From: Paenibacillus tritici
GTDB lineage: Bacteria; Bacillota; Bacilli; Paenibacillales; Paenibacillaceae
Length of the DNA: 64,000 nucleotides
NCBI RefSeq assembly: GCF_013204885.1
Contig: NZ_JABMKX010000006.1
Span: forward strand, 186,001 to 250,000
Direction: 5' to 3'
Shown here: positions 13,844 through 24,675 of the stretch, piece after piece
How positions within the stretch are numbered: the stretch's first letter is position 1
Layout of the letters: every line of letters begins with the position of its first letter
Notes under the pieces: generated by a model
Told to the model about the DNA's origin: nothing
Seen by the model: the letters and a program-made list of their open reading frames with translations, nothing else
The model's database searches: none
Translations under genes and position numbers: made by a program

Positions 13844-14272
13844 TTACAGAACGTTCAATTCCACTTCAATATTACCGCGGGTAGCGCGGGAGTAAGGACA
13901 TGCGCCGTGGGCTGCTTCAACGAGCTGCTTCGCAGTCTCGTGGTCCACGCCTTTGACCAGCACATCCATCTTCACAGCAATGCCGAAGCCGCCGTCTTCA
14001 ACTTTGCCGAAGCTTACAGTAGCTGTTACTTCGCTGCCTTCGATCTTCACCTTGCCCATGCGGGCAACCATGTTCAGGGCGCTGTCAAAACAAGCGGAGT
14101 ATCCTGCTGCGAACAGCTGTTCAGGATTCGTGCCTTCGCCGCCGGCGCCGCCCATTTCTCGCGGAGTGCTGATGGTAAGGTTCAGCTTAGGACTTTCCGA
14201 TTCGATATATCCCTGTCTGCCGCCCACCGCTTTTACTGTAGTTTCATACATTTTCTGTTGAATTGTCATCAT
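13844..14272 (-). CDS. ohr: Organic hydroperoxide resistance protein
   Basis: This 142-residue OsmC-family thiol peroxidase reduces organic hydroperoxides. Both catalytic cysteines are present: Cys61 in GYSACFDSAL and Cys125 in AHGACPYSRA. The Ohr signature NPEQLFAAGYSACF is also seen. It is transcribed divergently from the MarR-type regulator at 14420, the classical ohr-ohrR pair. ATG 14272 and the adjacent ATG 14269 are both possible. Confidence 0.95.
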   Translation of the reverse strand: MMTIQQKMYETTVKAVGGRQGYIESESPKLNLTISTPREMGGAGGEGTNPEQLFAAGYSACFDSALNMVARMGKVKIEGSEVTATVSFGKVEDGGFGIAVKMDVLVKGVDHETAKQLVEAAHGACPYSRATRGNIEVELNVL

Positions 14273-14293
14273 TATAAATCGCTCCCGTTCGCG

Positions 14294-14318
14294 TTAAATT
14301 GTATTGCACACAATTTAA
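14294..14318. promoter_or_regulatory. OhrR operator overlapping the ohr promoter
   Basis: A perfect inverted repeat TTAAATTGT (14294-14302)/ACAATTTAA (14310-14318) matches the AT-rich OhrR box type (TACAATT-AATTGTA). A further TTAACACAATTAA half-site lies beside it. On the minus strand a TTGACT -35 lies just upstream, so binding would block ohr transcription. Confidence 0.65.
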
Positions 14319-14419
14319 TTTAACACAATTAAAATAAAAGTCAATCTATTTTCCGCTATTAACATGATATTATGTATGAATTGTGATAAACTAATGTCAC
14401 AAAGGCAGGTGAAGAAGAA

Positions 14420-14887
14420 ATGCAAAATGAAACTACCACAACCCCTGAGCTTATGCTGGAGAACCAGCTCTGCTTTACGATTTATGCCTGTTCGCGTGAG
14501 TTCACGAAGTTATACCAGCCCCATCTGGATAAGATCGGATTAACGTATTCGCAGTATCTGGTGATGCTGGTTCTCTGGGAGAGACGGCAATGTACGGTCA
14601 AGGAGCTGGGTGAAGCGTTGTTCCTGGATTCGGGCACACTGACCCCGCTGCTGAAGCGGCTGCAGGCAGCAGGTCTGATCTTGCGTGAGCGGTCCCTGCA
14701 GGACGAGCGGAAGGTCCTGATTTCTTTGACGGATCAAGGCTTGGCCCTGCAACAGGAAGCGATGTGTATTCCCGGCAAAATGGTTGAAGGCACGATGCTC
14801 TCCCCCGAGGAGTTCATCGGTCTGCTAGGACAATTCAAGGGCCTGCTAAACCGGGTTCATGAGGCGAATATTAGCAATTCCAAGTAG
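14420..14887 (+). CDS. ohrR: Peroxide-sensing MarR-family repressor OhrR
   Basis: This 155-residue winged-helix MarR repressor has the redox-sensing cysteine in the family context NQLCFTIYA (Cys18). The Tyr residues that hydrogen-bond to it lie in [18 protein letters not shown]. The wing appears as [13 protein letters not shown]...[10 protein letters not shown]. Oxidation of the lone N-terminal Cys releases DNA in the 1-Cys OhrR subclass. Other cysteines (CTVKEL; MCIP) are outside the sensor position. It is divergent from ohr. Confidence 0.94.
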   Translation: MQNETTTTPELMLENQLCFTIYACSREFTKLYQPHLDKIGLTYSQYLVMLVLWERRQCTVKELGEALFLDSGTLTPLLKRLQAAGLILRERSLQDERKVLISLTDQGLALQQEAMCIPGKMVEGTMLSPEEFIGLLGQFKGLLNRVHEANISNSK

Positions 14888-15245
14888 TCTATCAATCCAT
14901 TGTCAATGCAATCGTTCGCATTCCGGCATGAAACCGAGCGAAAATGTATGTATAAATAGTGAAAGTTTTTAAGGAAAGCGCTTATAAAACATGTTACAAT
15001 ATTCTGGGTTTCACATTCTGGCATATAGGTTATTATAGATATCACTATTGTGATAGGTTCTATATGCTACTTGCAGAGAACAGTACCGTTTGAAAGTTGT
15101 GTATATCAGGCGCAGGTTCTCTGCTTGTACCGGGATATTGCCGGTTTACACCGGTCTGGGCCCGGCTTTGGACAATCAAAACGGAATGCGGAATGGCCGC
15201 AGGCTGCCTGCACAGGTCACCGCAATACTTTAGGAGGCTTCCGGA
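14888..15245 (+). promoter_or_regulatory. sucCD upstream region with cre-like site and candidate promoter
   Basis: No gene is supported in this 358-bp gap. A cre-like sequence GGAAAGCGCTTATA at 14973-14986 matches the catabolite-responsive element core (AAAGCGCTT). A candidate sigma-A promoter is TTTCAC (15009-15014), 16 bp, TATTAT (15031-15036). CcpA control of TCA-cycle genes would be in line with known Bacillus regulation, but this site is only inferred. Confidence 0.35.
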
Positions 15246-16403
15246 ATGAATATCCACGAGTATCAGGGAAAAGAAGTACTTAAGAAGTATGGCGTAGCCG
15301 TACCGAACGGAAAAGTAGCTTATACAGTGGAGGAAGCAGTGGAAGCTGCCGCAGCGCTGGGTACCCCGGTTGTTGTAGTCAAAGCTCAGATTCATGCAGG
15401 CGGACGCGGCAAAGCCGGCGGCGTCAAGGTGGCGAAGAACAGTGATGAGGTTCGTGCCTATGCGGCGGAGATCCTCGGCAAGACACTGGTTACCCATCAG
15501 ACGGGACCCGAAGGCAAGGTAGTGAAGCGGCTGCTGATTGAAGAAGGCTGTCAGATTGTTAAAGAATACTATATCGGACTGGTGGTGGACCGCGCTTCCG
15601 GACGGGTAGTCATGATGGCATCCGAGGAAGGCGGCACGGAGATCGAAGAGGTGGCTGCTACACATCCCGAGAAGATTTTCAAGGAGATCATTGATCCGGC
15701 TGTGGGCTTGCAGACCTTCCAGGCACGCAAATTAGCTTACAGCATCGCCATACCTTCTGAGCTGGTCAACAAAGCGGTCAAGTTCATGCAAGCGCTGTAT
15801 CTGGCTTTTGTGGATAAAGATTGCTCAATTGCGGAGATTAATCCGCTGGTGGTTACCGCAGACGGGAATGTGATGGCGCTTGATGCCAAGCTTAACTTTG
15901 ATTCCAACAGCCTGTTCCGCCACAAGGATATACTGGAGCTGCGCGATCTGGATGAAGAAGACGTCAAAGAAATTGAAGCCTCGAAGTTCGATCTCAGCTA
16001 TATTGCCCTGGACGGCAACATCGGCTGTATGGTGAATGGTGCAGGCCTGGCGATGGCCACTATGGATATCATCAAATATTATGGCGGCGAACCGGCCAAC
16101 TTCCTCGATGTAGGGGGCGGTGCGACGACCGAGAAGGTTACGGAAGCTTTCAAAATCATCCTGTCGGATGACAAGGTGAACGGAATTTTTGTAAATATTT
16201 TCGGCGGAATTATGCGTTGTGATGTGATCGCTACAGGGGTAGTCGAAGCAGCAAGACAGCTTGGCTTAACCAAGCCGCTGGTCGTCCGTCTTGAGGGTAC
16301 TAATGTGGCGCTGGGCAAAGAGATCCTCGCCGGTTCGGGACTGAATATTGTTGCTGCCGATTCAATGGCCGACGGTGCCCGCAAAATTGTTGCTCTGGTG
16401 TAA
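15246..16403 (+). CDS. sucC: Succinyl-CoA synthetase beta subunit
   Basis: This 385-residue subunit begins [17 protein letters not shown] and has the ATP-grasp nucleotide-binding domain ([18 protein letters not shown], about 43-60). The C-terminal CoA-ligase domain carries [15 protein letters not shown] and [17 protein letters not shown]. The enzyme makes ATP and succinate from succinyl-CoA in the TCA cycle as a heteromer with SucD, encoded 35 bp downstream. The start follows AGGAGGC. Confidence 0.97.
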   Translation: MNIHEYQGKEVLKKYGVAVPNGKVAYTVEEAVEAAAALGTPVVVVKAQIHAGGRGKAGGVKVAKNSDEVRAYAAEILGKTLVTHQTGPEGKVVKRLLIEEGCQIVKEYYIGLVVDRASGRVVMMASEEGGTEIEEVAATHPEKIFKEIIDPAVGLQTFQARKLAYSIAIPSELVNKAVKFMQALYLAFVDKDCSIAEINPLVVTADGNVMALDAKLNFDSNSLFRHKDILELRDLDEEDVKEIEASKFDLSYIALDGNIGCMVNGAGLAMATMDIIKYYGGEPANFLDVGGGATTEKVTEAFKIILSDDKVNGIFVNIFGGIMRCDVIATGVVEAARQLGLTKPLVVRLEGTNVALGKEILAGSGLNIVAADSMADGARKIVALV

Positions 16404-16438
16404 TATTCGACAATAAAAGTGAGGATGTGACCTAAGGC

Positions 16439-17368
16439 ATGAGCATTCTTGTAGATAAAAATACAAAAGTCATCACCCAGGGAATTACCGGCGCTACGGG
16501 TTTATTTCATACGAAAGGTGCGCTGGATTACGGTACTCAGATGGTCGGCGGTGTAACCCCCGGCAAAGGAGGCACCTTCGTTCAGATTACGCTTGAGAAT
16601 GGTACAGAGGCCAGTCTTCCGGTGTTCGACACGGTAGTTGCCGCCAAAGCAGCCACGGGTGCAACCGCAAGTGTGATTTATGTACCGCCTGCATTTGCTG
16701 CTGATTCCATTATGGAAGCGGTGGATGCCGGGCTGGAGCTCGTCATTTGTATCACAGAAGGCATTCCGGTGCTGGATATGGTCAAAGTCTCAAGATACAT
16801 GGAGGGCCGCTCCACGGTGTTAATCGGTCCTAACTGTCCTGGGGTCATTACGCCTGGAGAATGTAAAATCGGCATTATGCCGGGTTATATTCATAAACCG
16901 GGGTATGTGGGTGTAGTCTCGCGGAGCGGCACCTTGACCTATGAGGCTGTTCACCAGCTGACAGAGCGCGGAATCGGACAATCCTCGGCGGTAGGCATCG
17001 GCGGCGATCCGGTGAAGGGTTCGGAGTTCATCGACATTCTGAAGCTCTTTAACGAAGACCCCGGCACCAAGGCTGTCATTATGATCGGAGAGATCGGCGG
17101 TACGGCAGAGGAAGAAGCTGCGCTGTGGATCAAAGAGAATATGACCAAGCCTGTAGTCGGCTTCATTGGTGGTGTCACTGCGCCTCCGGGCAAGCGGATG
17201 GGCCATGCGGGGGCAATTATTTCAGGCGGTAAAGGTACGGCCAGTGAGAAGATCGCAGTGCTGGAGTCTTGCGGCATCAAGGTGGCGCCAACGCCTGCCG
17301 AGATGGGCTCTACCCTCGTCAGTGTGCTTGAGGAACGCGGCATTCTGAATGCCTTCACAACCCACTAG
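16439..17368 (+). CDS. sucD: Succinyl-CoA synthetase alpha subunit
   Basis: This 309-residue subunit contains the CoA-binding Rossmann domain ([19 protein letters not shown]) and the phosphohistidine loop [10 protein letters not shown] with His256. That residue carries the phosphoryl group between succinyl-CoA and nucleotide. Paired with sucC. A strong terminator (17441-17485) ends the two-gene unit. Confidence 0.97.
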   Translation: MSILVDKNTKVITQGITGATGLFHTKGALDYGTQMVGGVTPGKGGTFVQITLENGTEASLPVFDTVVAAKAATGATASVIYVPPAFAADSIMEAVDAGLELVICITEGIPVLDMVKVSRYMEGRSTVLIGPNCPGVITPGECKIGIMPGYIHKPGYVGVVSRSGTLTYEAVHQLTERGIGQSSAVGIGGDPVKGSEFIDILKLFNEDPGTKAVIMIGEIGGTAEEEAALWIKENMTKPVVGFIGGVTAPPGKRMGHAGAIISGGKGTASEKIAVLESCGIKVAPTPAEMGSTLVSVLEERGILNAFTTH

Positions 17369-17440
17369 AACACTGCTTGTAGATTTTGCACATTAGTCAC
17401 AGCTTTTACTGCTGAAGCAAGTATAATATTCTTAAAGGTA

Positions 17441-17485
17441 AGCAACCTTTTGTCCCGGTAACGCGGATGAAAGGTTGCTTTTTGT
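17441..17485 (+). terminator. Terminator after sucCD
   Basis: AGCAACCTTT (17441-17450) pairs with AAAGGTTGCT (17470-17479), followed by a T run (TTTTG). Confidence 0.8.
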
Positions 17486-17562
17486 GTTGGCGGGGCTTGC
17501 ATTTCTGAGGCCTATATTACAAAATAAGGAAGGCTGGCCCTTCCGCTTAGGAGAGAATACAT

Positions 17563-18681
17563 ATGGAAATTCGGGAACTGCTATTCGGTCTGAATGAAAT
17601 GGAAGGGATTGGCTGGAAAAGTATCGACAAAATACGCCGGGTAGGGCTATTGACGAATGCTGTCTTCTCGTGTTCTGCTAAGGATTGGGAGCGTGCTGGA
17701 ATCAGCAGTACTATGTCAGTCCGGCTTGCAGCAGAATTTAATGAAGCATGGGTTGTGAAGCGCCACACTTTAATGAAGGAAAGCGGTGTAGCCATGGTGA
17801 CGATTCTGGATGAAGGCTACCCTGTTCAATTGAAGGAAACCCCGCAGCCGCCTTGGGTTTTGTATTACCGCGGCCGTCTGGAGCTGGCTTCCCGCCCTTC
17901 AGTCGCTATGGTGGGAACGCGGGTGCCCACTGCCTATGGGCGCAAGGTGGGCGGGATGCTGGCCGGGGAGCTAAGCGCAGCGGGTCTCACGGTTGTCAGC
18001 GGTCTGGCGAGAGGGATTGATAGTGTCAGTCATGAAGCCGCGCTTACCGGCGCCGGAGGGACCATTGCTGTGGTGGCAACCGGGCTGGATAAGGTCTACC
18101 CGCCGGAGAACCGGGAGCTTGAACGGCAGATTTCGCGTGAAGGTCTGGTTCTAAGCGAATATCCGCTCGGAACGCCAAGCCACCCCGGATTATTCCCCCA
18201 GCGTAACCGGATAATCGCCGGCCTGACGCTGGGAACACTGGTGGTGGAAGCGGACAGCCGCAGCGGTTCACTGATTACCGCCGATGCTGCGCTTGAAGCG
18301 GGCAGGGATGTATTTGCTGTGCCGGGTCCGCTGACCTCGCCCAAGAGCAGAGGGGCGCTGGAGTTGATTAAGCAGGGCGCGAAGCTGGTTACCGCCGCTT
18401 CAGACATCGTGGAAGAATACATATCTTATCTGCCTGCACGGGGTCAGGAAGCGGTTGCCGGGGCAGCTACGGGGCAAGGGAGTCTGGCAGACCTGCTTGA
18501 AAAGAAATTGACAAGTGAGGAGCAACACCTTTACCATATACTGCAACAAGGCCCGTTTACACTTGATGAGCTGCTGGCGTCTACAAAGTGGGATTTTGGA
18601 CATTTGCATTCAGTTCTGTTATCTTTAATCATAAAAAAAGCGGTAACACAATTACCGGGTGCAATTTATAAGGTAATTTAA
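17563..18681 (+). CDS. dprA: DNA processing protein A (Smf)
   Basis: This 372-residue protein loads RecA on incoming single-stranded DNA during transformation. An N-terminal helical region (1-75) leads to the Rossmann-like DprA core. The core shows [47 protein letters not shown] and [16 protein letters not shown]-terminal winged-helix DML1 domain (from about 315, [19 protein letters not shown]) follows. The order sucD-dprA-topA is as in B. subtilis. Confidence 0.96.
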   Translation: MEIRELLFGLNEMEGIGWKSIDKIRRVGLLTNAVFSCSAKDWERAGISSTMSVRLAAEFNEAWVVKRHTLMKESGVAMVTILDEGYPVQLKETPQPPWVLYYRGRLELASRPSVAMVGTRVPTAYGRKVGGMLAGELSAAGLTVVSGLARGIDSVSHEAALTGAGGTIAVVATGLDKVYPPENRELERQISREGLVLSEYPLGTPSHPGLFPQRNRIIAGLTLGTLVVEADSRSGSLITADAALEAGRDVFAVPGPLTSPKSRGALELIKQGAKLVTAASDIVEEYISYLPARGQEAVAGAATGQGSLADLLEKKLTSEEQHLYHILQQGPFTLDELLASTKWDFGHLHSVLLSLIIKKAVTQLPGAIYKVI

Positions 18682-18781
18682 TATAGAAGTAACTGTGGTA
18701 AGCATACACTCCCTGGCTCCGGCCGGGTCCGAAGACGGACTGGGGAGGCTGTCTGCTTACAAACTTTTGGGAGGAAAACCT

Positions 18782-20878
18782 ATGGCAGATGCGTTGGTTA
18801 TTGTAGAATCACCATCAAAAGCAAAAACGATTGGGAAATATCTAGGCAGTAAATATATTGTGAAGGCATCTATGGGGCATATCATAGATTTGCCAAAAAG
18901 CCAGATCGGCGTAGATGTGGAGAATGATTTTAATCCCAAATATATAACGATCCGCGGCAAGGGTTCTATATTGAAGGAACTTAAGGATGCCAGCAAAAAA
19001 GTGAAAAAAGTCTATCTCGCAGCTGACCCGGACCGCGAAGGTGAAGCGATTGCCTGGCATTTGGCAAATGCACTAAATCTGGACAACACACAGGAATGCC
19101 GCGTGGTCTTTAACGAAATTACAAAGCAGGCTGTGAAGGATGCCTTCAAGACGCCGCGCAAGATTAATATGGATCTGGTGAACGCGCAGCAGGCGCGGCG
19201 TATACTTGACCGGCTTGTCGGTTACAAGATTAGCCCTTTATTATGGAAGAAAGTCAAAAAAGGCCTCTCTGCTGGACGCGTACAATCGGTAGCGGTGAAG
19301 ATCGTCATGGACCGGGAGAATGAAATTTCCGAATTCGTTCCTACAGAATACTGGAGCATTACGGCAAAGCTGGGGATTCGTGAGTCAGAGTTCGAGGCTA
19401 AGTTCCACCGGCTGAACGGCGAGAAGAAAGAGCTGGGCCAGGAGAGCGATGTGCAGGAAGTGCTGGAAGCGATCAAGAACGCCGCCTTCCAGGTCAAAGA
19501 AGTGAAGGAGAAGGAGAGACAACGGCATCCTTCCGCTCCGTTTACGACAAGCTCACTCCAGCAGGAAGCTGCCCGTAAGCTGGGCTTCCGCGCGTCCAAG
19601 ACGATGTCTGTCGCTCAGCAGCTCTATGAGGGGGTTGAGCTGGGCAAGGAAGGCACTGTCGGTTTGATTACCTATATGCGTACGGATTCCACCCGTATCT
19701 CCGTTACGGCGCAGGAGGAAGCTAAGGAGCTGATCCAGTCCAAATACGGCGAGAAGTTCATTCCCGAGTCTCCGCGTCAATACTCCAAGAAGGCAGCCGG
19801 GTCCCAGGATGCGCATGAAGCGATTCGTCCGACCTCCGCGCTGCGTGAGCCTGATATGGTCAAAGAATTCATGAGCCGTGACCAATTCCGTTTGTATAAG
19901 CTGGTATGGGAGCGTTTTGTCTCGAGTCAGATGTCTTCCGCACTGCTGGATACCTTGTCGGTAGATATTACAGCCGGTACGGCAATCTTCAGAGCGGTAG
20001 GGTCCAAGGTTTCTTTCCCGGGCTTCATGAAGGTATATGTGGAAGGCAATGATGACGGCACGACGGATGAAGAGAAATTCTTGCCGCAGCTTAAGGCAGG
20101 CGATGATCTGATTAAGCGTGAGATCGAGCCGAAGCAGCATTTCACTCAGCCCCCGCCAAGATATACGGAAGCCCGGCTGGTCAAAACTCTTGAGGAACTG
20201 GGCATAGGCCGTCCAAGTACGTATGCTCCAACTCTGGAAACGATCCAGAAGCGCGGGTACGTGGCGATTGAAGAGAAGAAATTCATGCCAACGGAGCTTG
20301 GAGAGCTGATCATAGAGCAGATGGAAGAGTTCTTCCCGGAAATTCTGGATGTGGAATTCACCGCTCACATGGAAGGGGATCTTGACCATGTGGAGGAAGG
20401 TGCGGAGGATTGGGTGAAGGTTCTGGCCCAGTTCTATGAATCCTTTGAGAAGAGACTTACGTATGCTGAAGAGGAAATGAAGGAAATTGAAATTGAAGAT
20501 GAGGTTTCCGATGAGCTGTGCGAGAAATGCGGTAAGCCGATGGTCTATAAGCTAGGCCGGTTCGGCAAATTCCTGGCCTGCTCCGGATTCCCGGAATGCC
20601 GCAATACGAAGCCGATTATTAAGGATATCGGTGTAAACTGCCCGAAATGTCATGAAGGCAAGGTTGTAGAGCGGCGCAGCAAGAAGGGGCGTGTCTTCTA
20701 CGGCTGTGACCAGTACCCGGGCTGTGACTTTGTATCCTGGGACAGACCGTCAGTGAAGCCATGTCCAGCCTGCGGTTCGTGGATGATAGAGAAGCGCAAC
20801 AAGCAGGGAACCAAGCTGCAGTGCACCTCGTGTGATCATACAGAGGCAGTACTCGACAATGATGAATTAGCAGAATAA
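18782..20878 (+). CDS. topA: DNA topoisomerase I
   Basis: This 698-residue type IA topoisomerase relaxes negative supercoils. It has the TOPRIM domain ([12 protein letters not shown] ... [12 protein letters not shown]), catalytic Tyr298 in [11 protein letters not shown], and three C-terminal zinc ribbons. The first two are CEKC...CSGFPEC and CPKC...CDQYPGC; the third is CPAC...CTSC. ATG 18782 follows GGGAGGAAAAC; the frame extends to 18695 but without a ribosome-binding site. Confidence 0.97.
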   Translation: MADALVIVESPSKAKTIGKYLGSKYIVKASMGHIIDLPKSQIGVDVENDFNPKYITIRGKGSILKELKDASKKVKKVYLAADPDREGEAIAWHLANALNLDNTQECRVVFNEITKQAVKDAFKTPRKINMDLVNAQQARRILDRLVGYKISPLLWKKVKKGLSAGRVQSVAVKIVMDRENEISEFVPTEYWSITAKLGIRESEFEAKFHRLNGEKKELGQESDVQEVLEAIKNAAFQVKEVKEKERQRHPSAPFTTSSLQQEAARKLGFRASKTMSVAQQLYEGVELGKEGTVGLITYMRTDSTRISVTAQEEAKELIQSKYGEKFIPESPRQYSKKAAGSQDAHEAIRPTSALREPDMVKEFMSRDQFRLYKLVWERFVSSQMSSALLDTLSVDITAGTAIFRAVGSKVSFPGFMKVYVEGNDDGTTDEEKFLPQLKAGDDLIKREIEPKQHFTQPPPRYTEARLVKTLEELGIGRPSTYAPTLETIQKRGYVAIEEKKFMPTELGELIIEQMEEFFPEILDVEFTAHMEGDLDHVEEGAEDWVKVLAQFYESFEKRLTYAEEEMKEIEIEDEVSDELCEKCGKPMVYKLGRFGKFLACSGFPECRNTKPIIKDIGVNCPKCHEGKVVERRSKKGRVFYGCDQYPGCDFVSWDRPSVKPCPACGSWMIEKRNKQGTKLQCTSCDHTEAVLDNDELAE

Positions 20879-20901
20879 TAGGGTCACAGGAGGAACGGAA
20901 A

Positions 20902-22281
20902 TTGACACAAACAGCAAAAGTAACCGTAATTGGAGCCGGTCTCGCCGGGAGTGAAGCCGCCTGGCAGATCGCTTCGCGGGGAGTTCCGGTTAGATTGTAT
21001 GAGATGCGCCCGGTAGTGAAGACGCCTGCGCATCATACGGATCAGTTCGCGGAGCTGGTCTGCAGCAACTCACTGCGGGCCAACGGCCTCGGGAATGCAG
21101 TGGGTGTACTTAAGGAGGAAATGCGGCGCCTGGACTCCCTGGTGCTGGGTGCAGCCGACAGGCATGCGGTTCCGGCAGGAGGCGCACTCGCCGTGGACCG
21201 GGATGGCTTCTCTGGTGAAATTACTTCCATGCTGCATAATCATCCCCTGGTTGAAGTCATAAACGAAGAACTTCCGCATATACCGGAGGAAGGGATCGTT
21301 GTGATTGCAACGGGTCCGCTGACTTCCCCGTCCCTGTCTTCGGAGATTAAGAGCCTGCTTGGGGAGGAATACTTTTACTTCTATGATGCTGCCGCTCCGA
21401 TTGTGGAGAAAGACAGTATTGATATGGGGAAGGTATATTTGGCTTCCCGCTATGATAAAGGCGAAGCCGCCTACCTGAACTGTCCGATGACGGAAGAGGA
21501 ATTCGATGTTTTTTATGATGCGCTGATCTCGGCAGAGACGGCCGCGCTCAAAGACTTTGAGAAAGAGATTTACTTTGAAGGCTGTATGCCGATCGAGATT
21601 ATGATGAAACGCGGCAAGCAGACGGCACTTTTCGGACCTATGAAGCCTGTAGGACTGATGAATCCTCATACGGGCAAGCTGCCTTACGCGGTTGTGCAAC
21701 TGCGCCAGGACAATGCCGCGGGAACGCTGTATAATCTGGTCGGGTTCCAGACCCATCTGAAGTGGGGCGAGCAAAAACGGGTATTCTCACTCATTCCGGG
21801 CCTTGAGAATGCCGAATATGTGCGTTATGGTGTCATGCACCGCAATACATTTATCAATTCTCCCAAGCTGCTGCATCCCACTTATCAGATGAAGGGCCGC
21901 GAAAGGCTGTTTTTTGCCGGCCAGATGACCGGGGTTGAAGGGTATGTGGAGTCTGCGGCTTCCGGTATGATTGCCGGTATGAATGCGGCGAGAGCTGCGC
22001 TTGGCGAGGAGAGTCTGATATTCCCCGAAGACACTGTACTGGGCAGTATGCCTGCTTACATTACTTCGGCAGATCCGGAGCACTTCCAGCCGATGAATGC
22101 CAACTTTGGCCTGCTGCCGAAGCTTGACACCAGATTCCGCAGCAAAAAAGAGAAAAACGAACGACTGGCTTACCGGGCGCTGGACAGCCTGGCTGCCTAT
22201 GCTGCGGCTAACCAGTTGACTTATAAAGAGCCGGAGATTGCGGAAGCTGAGCTGGCAGAGGCGGATCTTCCGGTCCAATAA
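20902..22281 (+). CDS. trmFO: Folate/FAD-dependent tRNA m5U54 methyltransferase TrmFO
   Basis: This 459-residue protein (Gid) methylates U54 in the T loop using methylenetetrahydrofolate. The FAD dinucleotide fold [10 protein letters not shown] (11-20) is present, as are [10 protein letters not shown] and the [19 protein letters not shown] motif near the C-terminus. The TTG start follows AGGAGGAACGG. In B. subtilis codV (xerC) separates this gene from hslV; here hslV follows after 40 bp. Confidence 0.97.
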   Translation: MTQTAKVTVIGAGLAGSEAAWQIASRGVPVRLYEMRPVVKTPAHHTDQFAELVCSNSLRANGLGNAVGVLKEEMRRLDSLVLGAADRHAVPAGGALAVDRDGFSGEITSMLHNHPLVEVINEELPHIPEEGIVVIATGPLTSPSLSSEIKSLLGEEYFYFYDAAAPIVEKDSIDMGKVYLASRYDKGEAAYLNCPMTEEEFDVFYDALISAETAALKDFEKEIYFEGCMPIEIMMKRGKQTALFGPMKPVGLMNPHTGKLPYAVVQLRQDNAAGTLYNLVGFQTHLKWGEQKRVFSLIPGLENAEYVRYGVMHRNTFINSPKLLHPTYQMKGRERLFFAGQMTGVEGYVESAASGMIAGMNAARAALGEESLIFPEDTVLGSMPAYITSADPEHFQPMNANFGLLPKLDTRFRSKKEKNERLAYRALDSLAAYAAANQLTYKEPEIAEAELAEADLPVQ

Positions 22282-22321
22282 TATCAAGCCTGTATCACAA
22301 CATTTGAGGAGGGTGCCCATT

Positions 22322-22864
22322 ATGTTACCCAGCTTTCATGCGACTACGATTTGTGCGGTAAGACATAACGGCCATGCGGCGATTGCCGGTGACGGCCAGG
22401 TTACATTCGGAGAGAGCGTCATTATGAAGACGACGGCCAAGAAGGTCCGCCGCTTGTACAGGGGACAGGTGATTGCCGGATTTGCGGGCTCTGTTGCCGA
22501 TGCGATTACTTTGTTCGAGAAGTTCGAGGGCAAGCTGGAGGAGCATCACGGCAATCTCCAGCGGGCAGCGGTAGAGCTGGCTAAGGATTGGCGCCAGGAC
22601 CGCATTCTGCGCAAGCTGGAAGCCCTCATGATCGTAATGGATAAGGAAGGCATGCTGCTGATCTCCGGCAACGGTGAAATCATCGAGCCGGATGACGATG
22701 TGCTGGCGATCGGCTCCGGCGGTAACTTTGCACTGGCTTCCGGGCGGGCGCTCAAACGCCATGCCTCACATCTGGGTGCCGGTGAGATCGCCAGAGAAGC
22801 GCTGCAGATTGCTTCCGAGATCTGTGTATATACCAATTCCAATATCATTGTCGAACAATTATAG
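22322..22864 (+). CDS. hslV: ATP-dependent protease peptidase subunit HslV (ClpQ)
   Basis: This 180-residue proteasome-like peptidase assembles into double hexameric rings capped by HslU. Conserved motifs are [40 protein letters not shown] and CVYTN. ATG 22322 follows GAGGAGGG. The mature N-terminus is odd: the sequence [10 protein letters not shown] lacks the Ser-Ser after Met that B. subtilis ClpQ uses as N-terminal nucleophile. Either a seven-residue propeptide is removed to expose the first Thr of TTI, or Ser4 is used. Confidence 0.96.
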   Translation: MLPSFHATTICAVRHNGHAAIAGDGQVTFGESVIMKTTAKKVRRLYRGQVIAGFAGSVADAITLFEKFEGKLEEHHGNLQRAAVELAKDWRQDRILRKLEALMIVMDKEGMLLISGNGEIIEPDDDVLAIGSGGNFALASGRALKRHASHLGAGEIAREALQIASEICVYTNSNIIVEQL

Positions 22865-22897
22865 GCAAGCTGCCATATATAAAGGGAGGAAGTCACA

Positions 22898-24298
22898 ATG
22901 GTGAATCAATCGCTTACGCCCCGCCAGATCGTAACAGAGCTTGACAAGTATATCGTAGGTCAGAAGCAGGCCAAGAAATCAGTGGCCGTTGCGCTCCGCA
23001 ACCGGTATCGGCGCAGTCTTTTGTCCGAAGAGCTCCGGGATGAGGTTGTGCCCAAAAACATTCTTATGATCGGACCTACCGGTGTCGGTAAAACGGAGAT
23101 TGCCCGGCGTCTGGCCAAGCTCGTTAATGCACCGTTCATCAAAGTGGAAGCGACCAAATTCACGGAAGTCGGTTATGTGGGACGCGATGTGGAGTCGATG
23201 GTCCGTGATCTGGTGGAGACCTCTATCCGTATGGTGAAGCTTGAACGCACCGAAAAGGTGAAGGACCGGGCAGAAGAGCTGGCCAATGACCGCATTGTGG
23301 CGATTCTCGTCCCTTCCTCATCCAAGGGCAAATCGCAGCGCAATCCGTTCGAGATGATATTTGGCGGGAACAACGGCGGTGCGGAGGAGTCCAAGGAAGA
23401 GCCGGAGGACGGAAGTCTGAGCGAACGCCGCAGAGGGATTAAGTTCAAGCTGCTTGCCGGTCAGCTCGAGGATGATATCATCGAGATTGATGTGGAAGAC
23501 ACGACCCCTTCCATGATGGATATGTTCGCCGGCCAAGGCAATGACCAGATGGGCATGAACATGCAGGAGATGTTCGGCAATCTGCTGCCGAAGCGTACGA
23601 AGAAGCGCAAGCTGCCGATCCGTGAAGCACGCAAGGTGCTGATTCAGGATGAAGCGGCCAAGCTGATTGACACCGACGATATGATTCAGGAGTCCGTCGC
23701 CCGTGCAGAGCAATCCGGGATTATATTCATTGATGAGATCGACAAGGTGGCCAGCCAAGGCAAGGGCTCCGGTCCCGATGTGTCCCGCGAAGGCGTGCAG
23801 CGCGATATTCTGCCCATCGTAGAAGGATCGACCGTCATGACCAAATACGGACCTGTGAAGACGGACTATGTGCTGTTCATAGCGGCCGGAGCTTTTCATA
23901 TTGCCAAGCCTTCCGATCTGATCCCCGAGCTTCAGGGGCGTTTCCCGATCCGTGTAGAGCTGAGCAGTCTTACACTTGAGGACTTTGTATCTATTCTTAC
24001 TGAGCCTGAGAACGCACTTACGAAACAATATGTGCATTTGCTGCAGACGGAGAACATAGAAATACAGTTCCAGAAGGAAGCGATTCAGGAAATTGCCAAA
24101 ATTGCGGCCTCTGTAAACCAGAATATGGAGAACATCGGGGCGCGGCGTCTTCATACGATCCTGGAGAAGCTGCTGGAGGATCTTTCTTTTGAAGCCCCTG
24201 AGCTGACACTCGACACCATGGTCATCACTCCGGAGTATGTTCGCGAAAAACTGGCAGGAATCGCGCAGGATCGCGACTTAAGCCAATATATCCTTTAA
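22898..24298 (+). CDS. hslU: HslU (ClpY) AAA+ unfoldase
   Basis: This 466-residue ATPase partners HslV. Walker A GPTGVGKT is at 59-66 and Walker B is [11 protein letters not shown]. The intermediate I-domain (about 110-245) includes the acidic Met-rich stretch with [19 protein letters not shown]. The C-terminal tail ends in SQYIL, whose docking into HslV activates the peptidase. In B. subtilis codY follows; here flgB follows after a terminator. Confidence 0.97.
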   Translation: MVNQSLTPRQIVTELDKYIVGQKQAKKSVAVALRNRYRRSLLSEELRDEVVPKNILMIGPTGVGKTEIARRLAKLVNAPFIKVEATKFTEVGYVGRDVESMVRDLVETSIRMVKLERTEKVKDRAEELANDRIVAILVPSSSKGKSQRNPFEMIFGGNNGGAEESKEEPEDGSLSERRRGIKFKLLAGQLEDDIIEIDVEDTTPSMMDMFAGQGNDQMGMNMQEMFGNLLPKRTKKRKLPIREARKVLIQDEAAKLIDTDDMIQESVARAEQSGIIFIDEIDKVASQGKGSGPDVSREGVQRDILPIVEGSTVMTKYGPVKTDYVLFIAAGAFHIAKPSDLIPELQGRFPIRVELSSLTLEDFVSILTEPENALTKQYVHLLQTENIEIQFQKEAIQEIAKIAASVNQNMENIGARRLHTILEKLLEDLSFEAPELTLDTMVITPEYVREKLAGIAQDRDLSQYIL

Positions 24299-24675
24299 GC
24301 CGGGCAGGGTAAGAAAATCGTCAACGTAGGTAATTAGAATTATGGCTATGCAAATTTGATTCTATAATCATGCATAAAAAGTTAAAAAATCCTTTTATAA
24401 TGAATAAAATGTAATATAAAAGGAAAAATATTGTAAAAACATGCTTTAAGCCCTCTCTTTTCAGAAAAGATAGGGCTTATTTCTTATTGTAATAATATAC
24501 AAATTCTAAGAGAATCAATGTATGTGAGATTGACATAAGAATCATTCATCGACATGGTTCGACTTATGGCCGACAATGCAATGAAAAAAATGACTTAATT
24601 TGTCGAAAATGAGCAGGAATTTGGACGATGTTGTGGAATTCTTTTCATTATGATAGGTTTGGAAGGGGGATTACT
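24299..24675. other. hslU-flgB intergenic region; no codY
   Basis: The 377-bp AT-rich gap holds a terminator (24448-24485) and a candidate sigma-A promoter for the fla/che operon: TTGACA at 24530-24535 with CATGGT 17 bp downstream. No clear SigD-type promoter (TAAA-N15-GCCGATAT) was found. GGCCGACAAT near 24568 resembles its -10 but lacks a spaced -35. The position normally occupied by codY is empty. Confidence 0.45.
24448..24485 (+). terminator. Terminator after hslU
   Basis: AAGCCCT (24448-24454) and AGGGCTT (24472-24478), with an inner TCTTTTC/GAAAAGA stem, are followed by a T-rich stretch (atttctt). Confidence 0.75.

Noticed and set aside
13787..14323. 178-codon plus-strand frame opposite ohr
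   Set aside because: It is the antisense shadow of the clearly recognised ohr gene and lacks a ribosome-binding site.
15050..15283. 77-codon frame upstream of and overlapping sucC
   Set aside because: It overlaps the well-supported sucC start, has no ribosome-binding site, and its content looks random.
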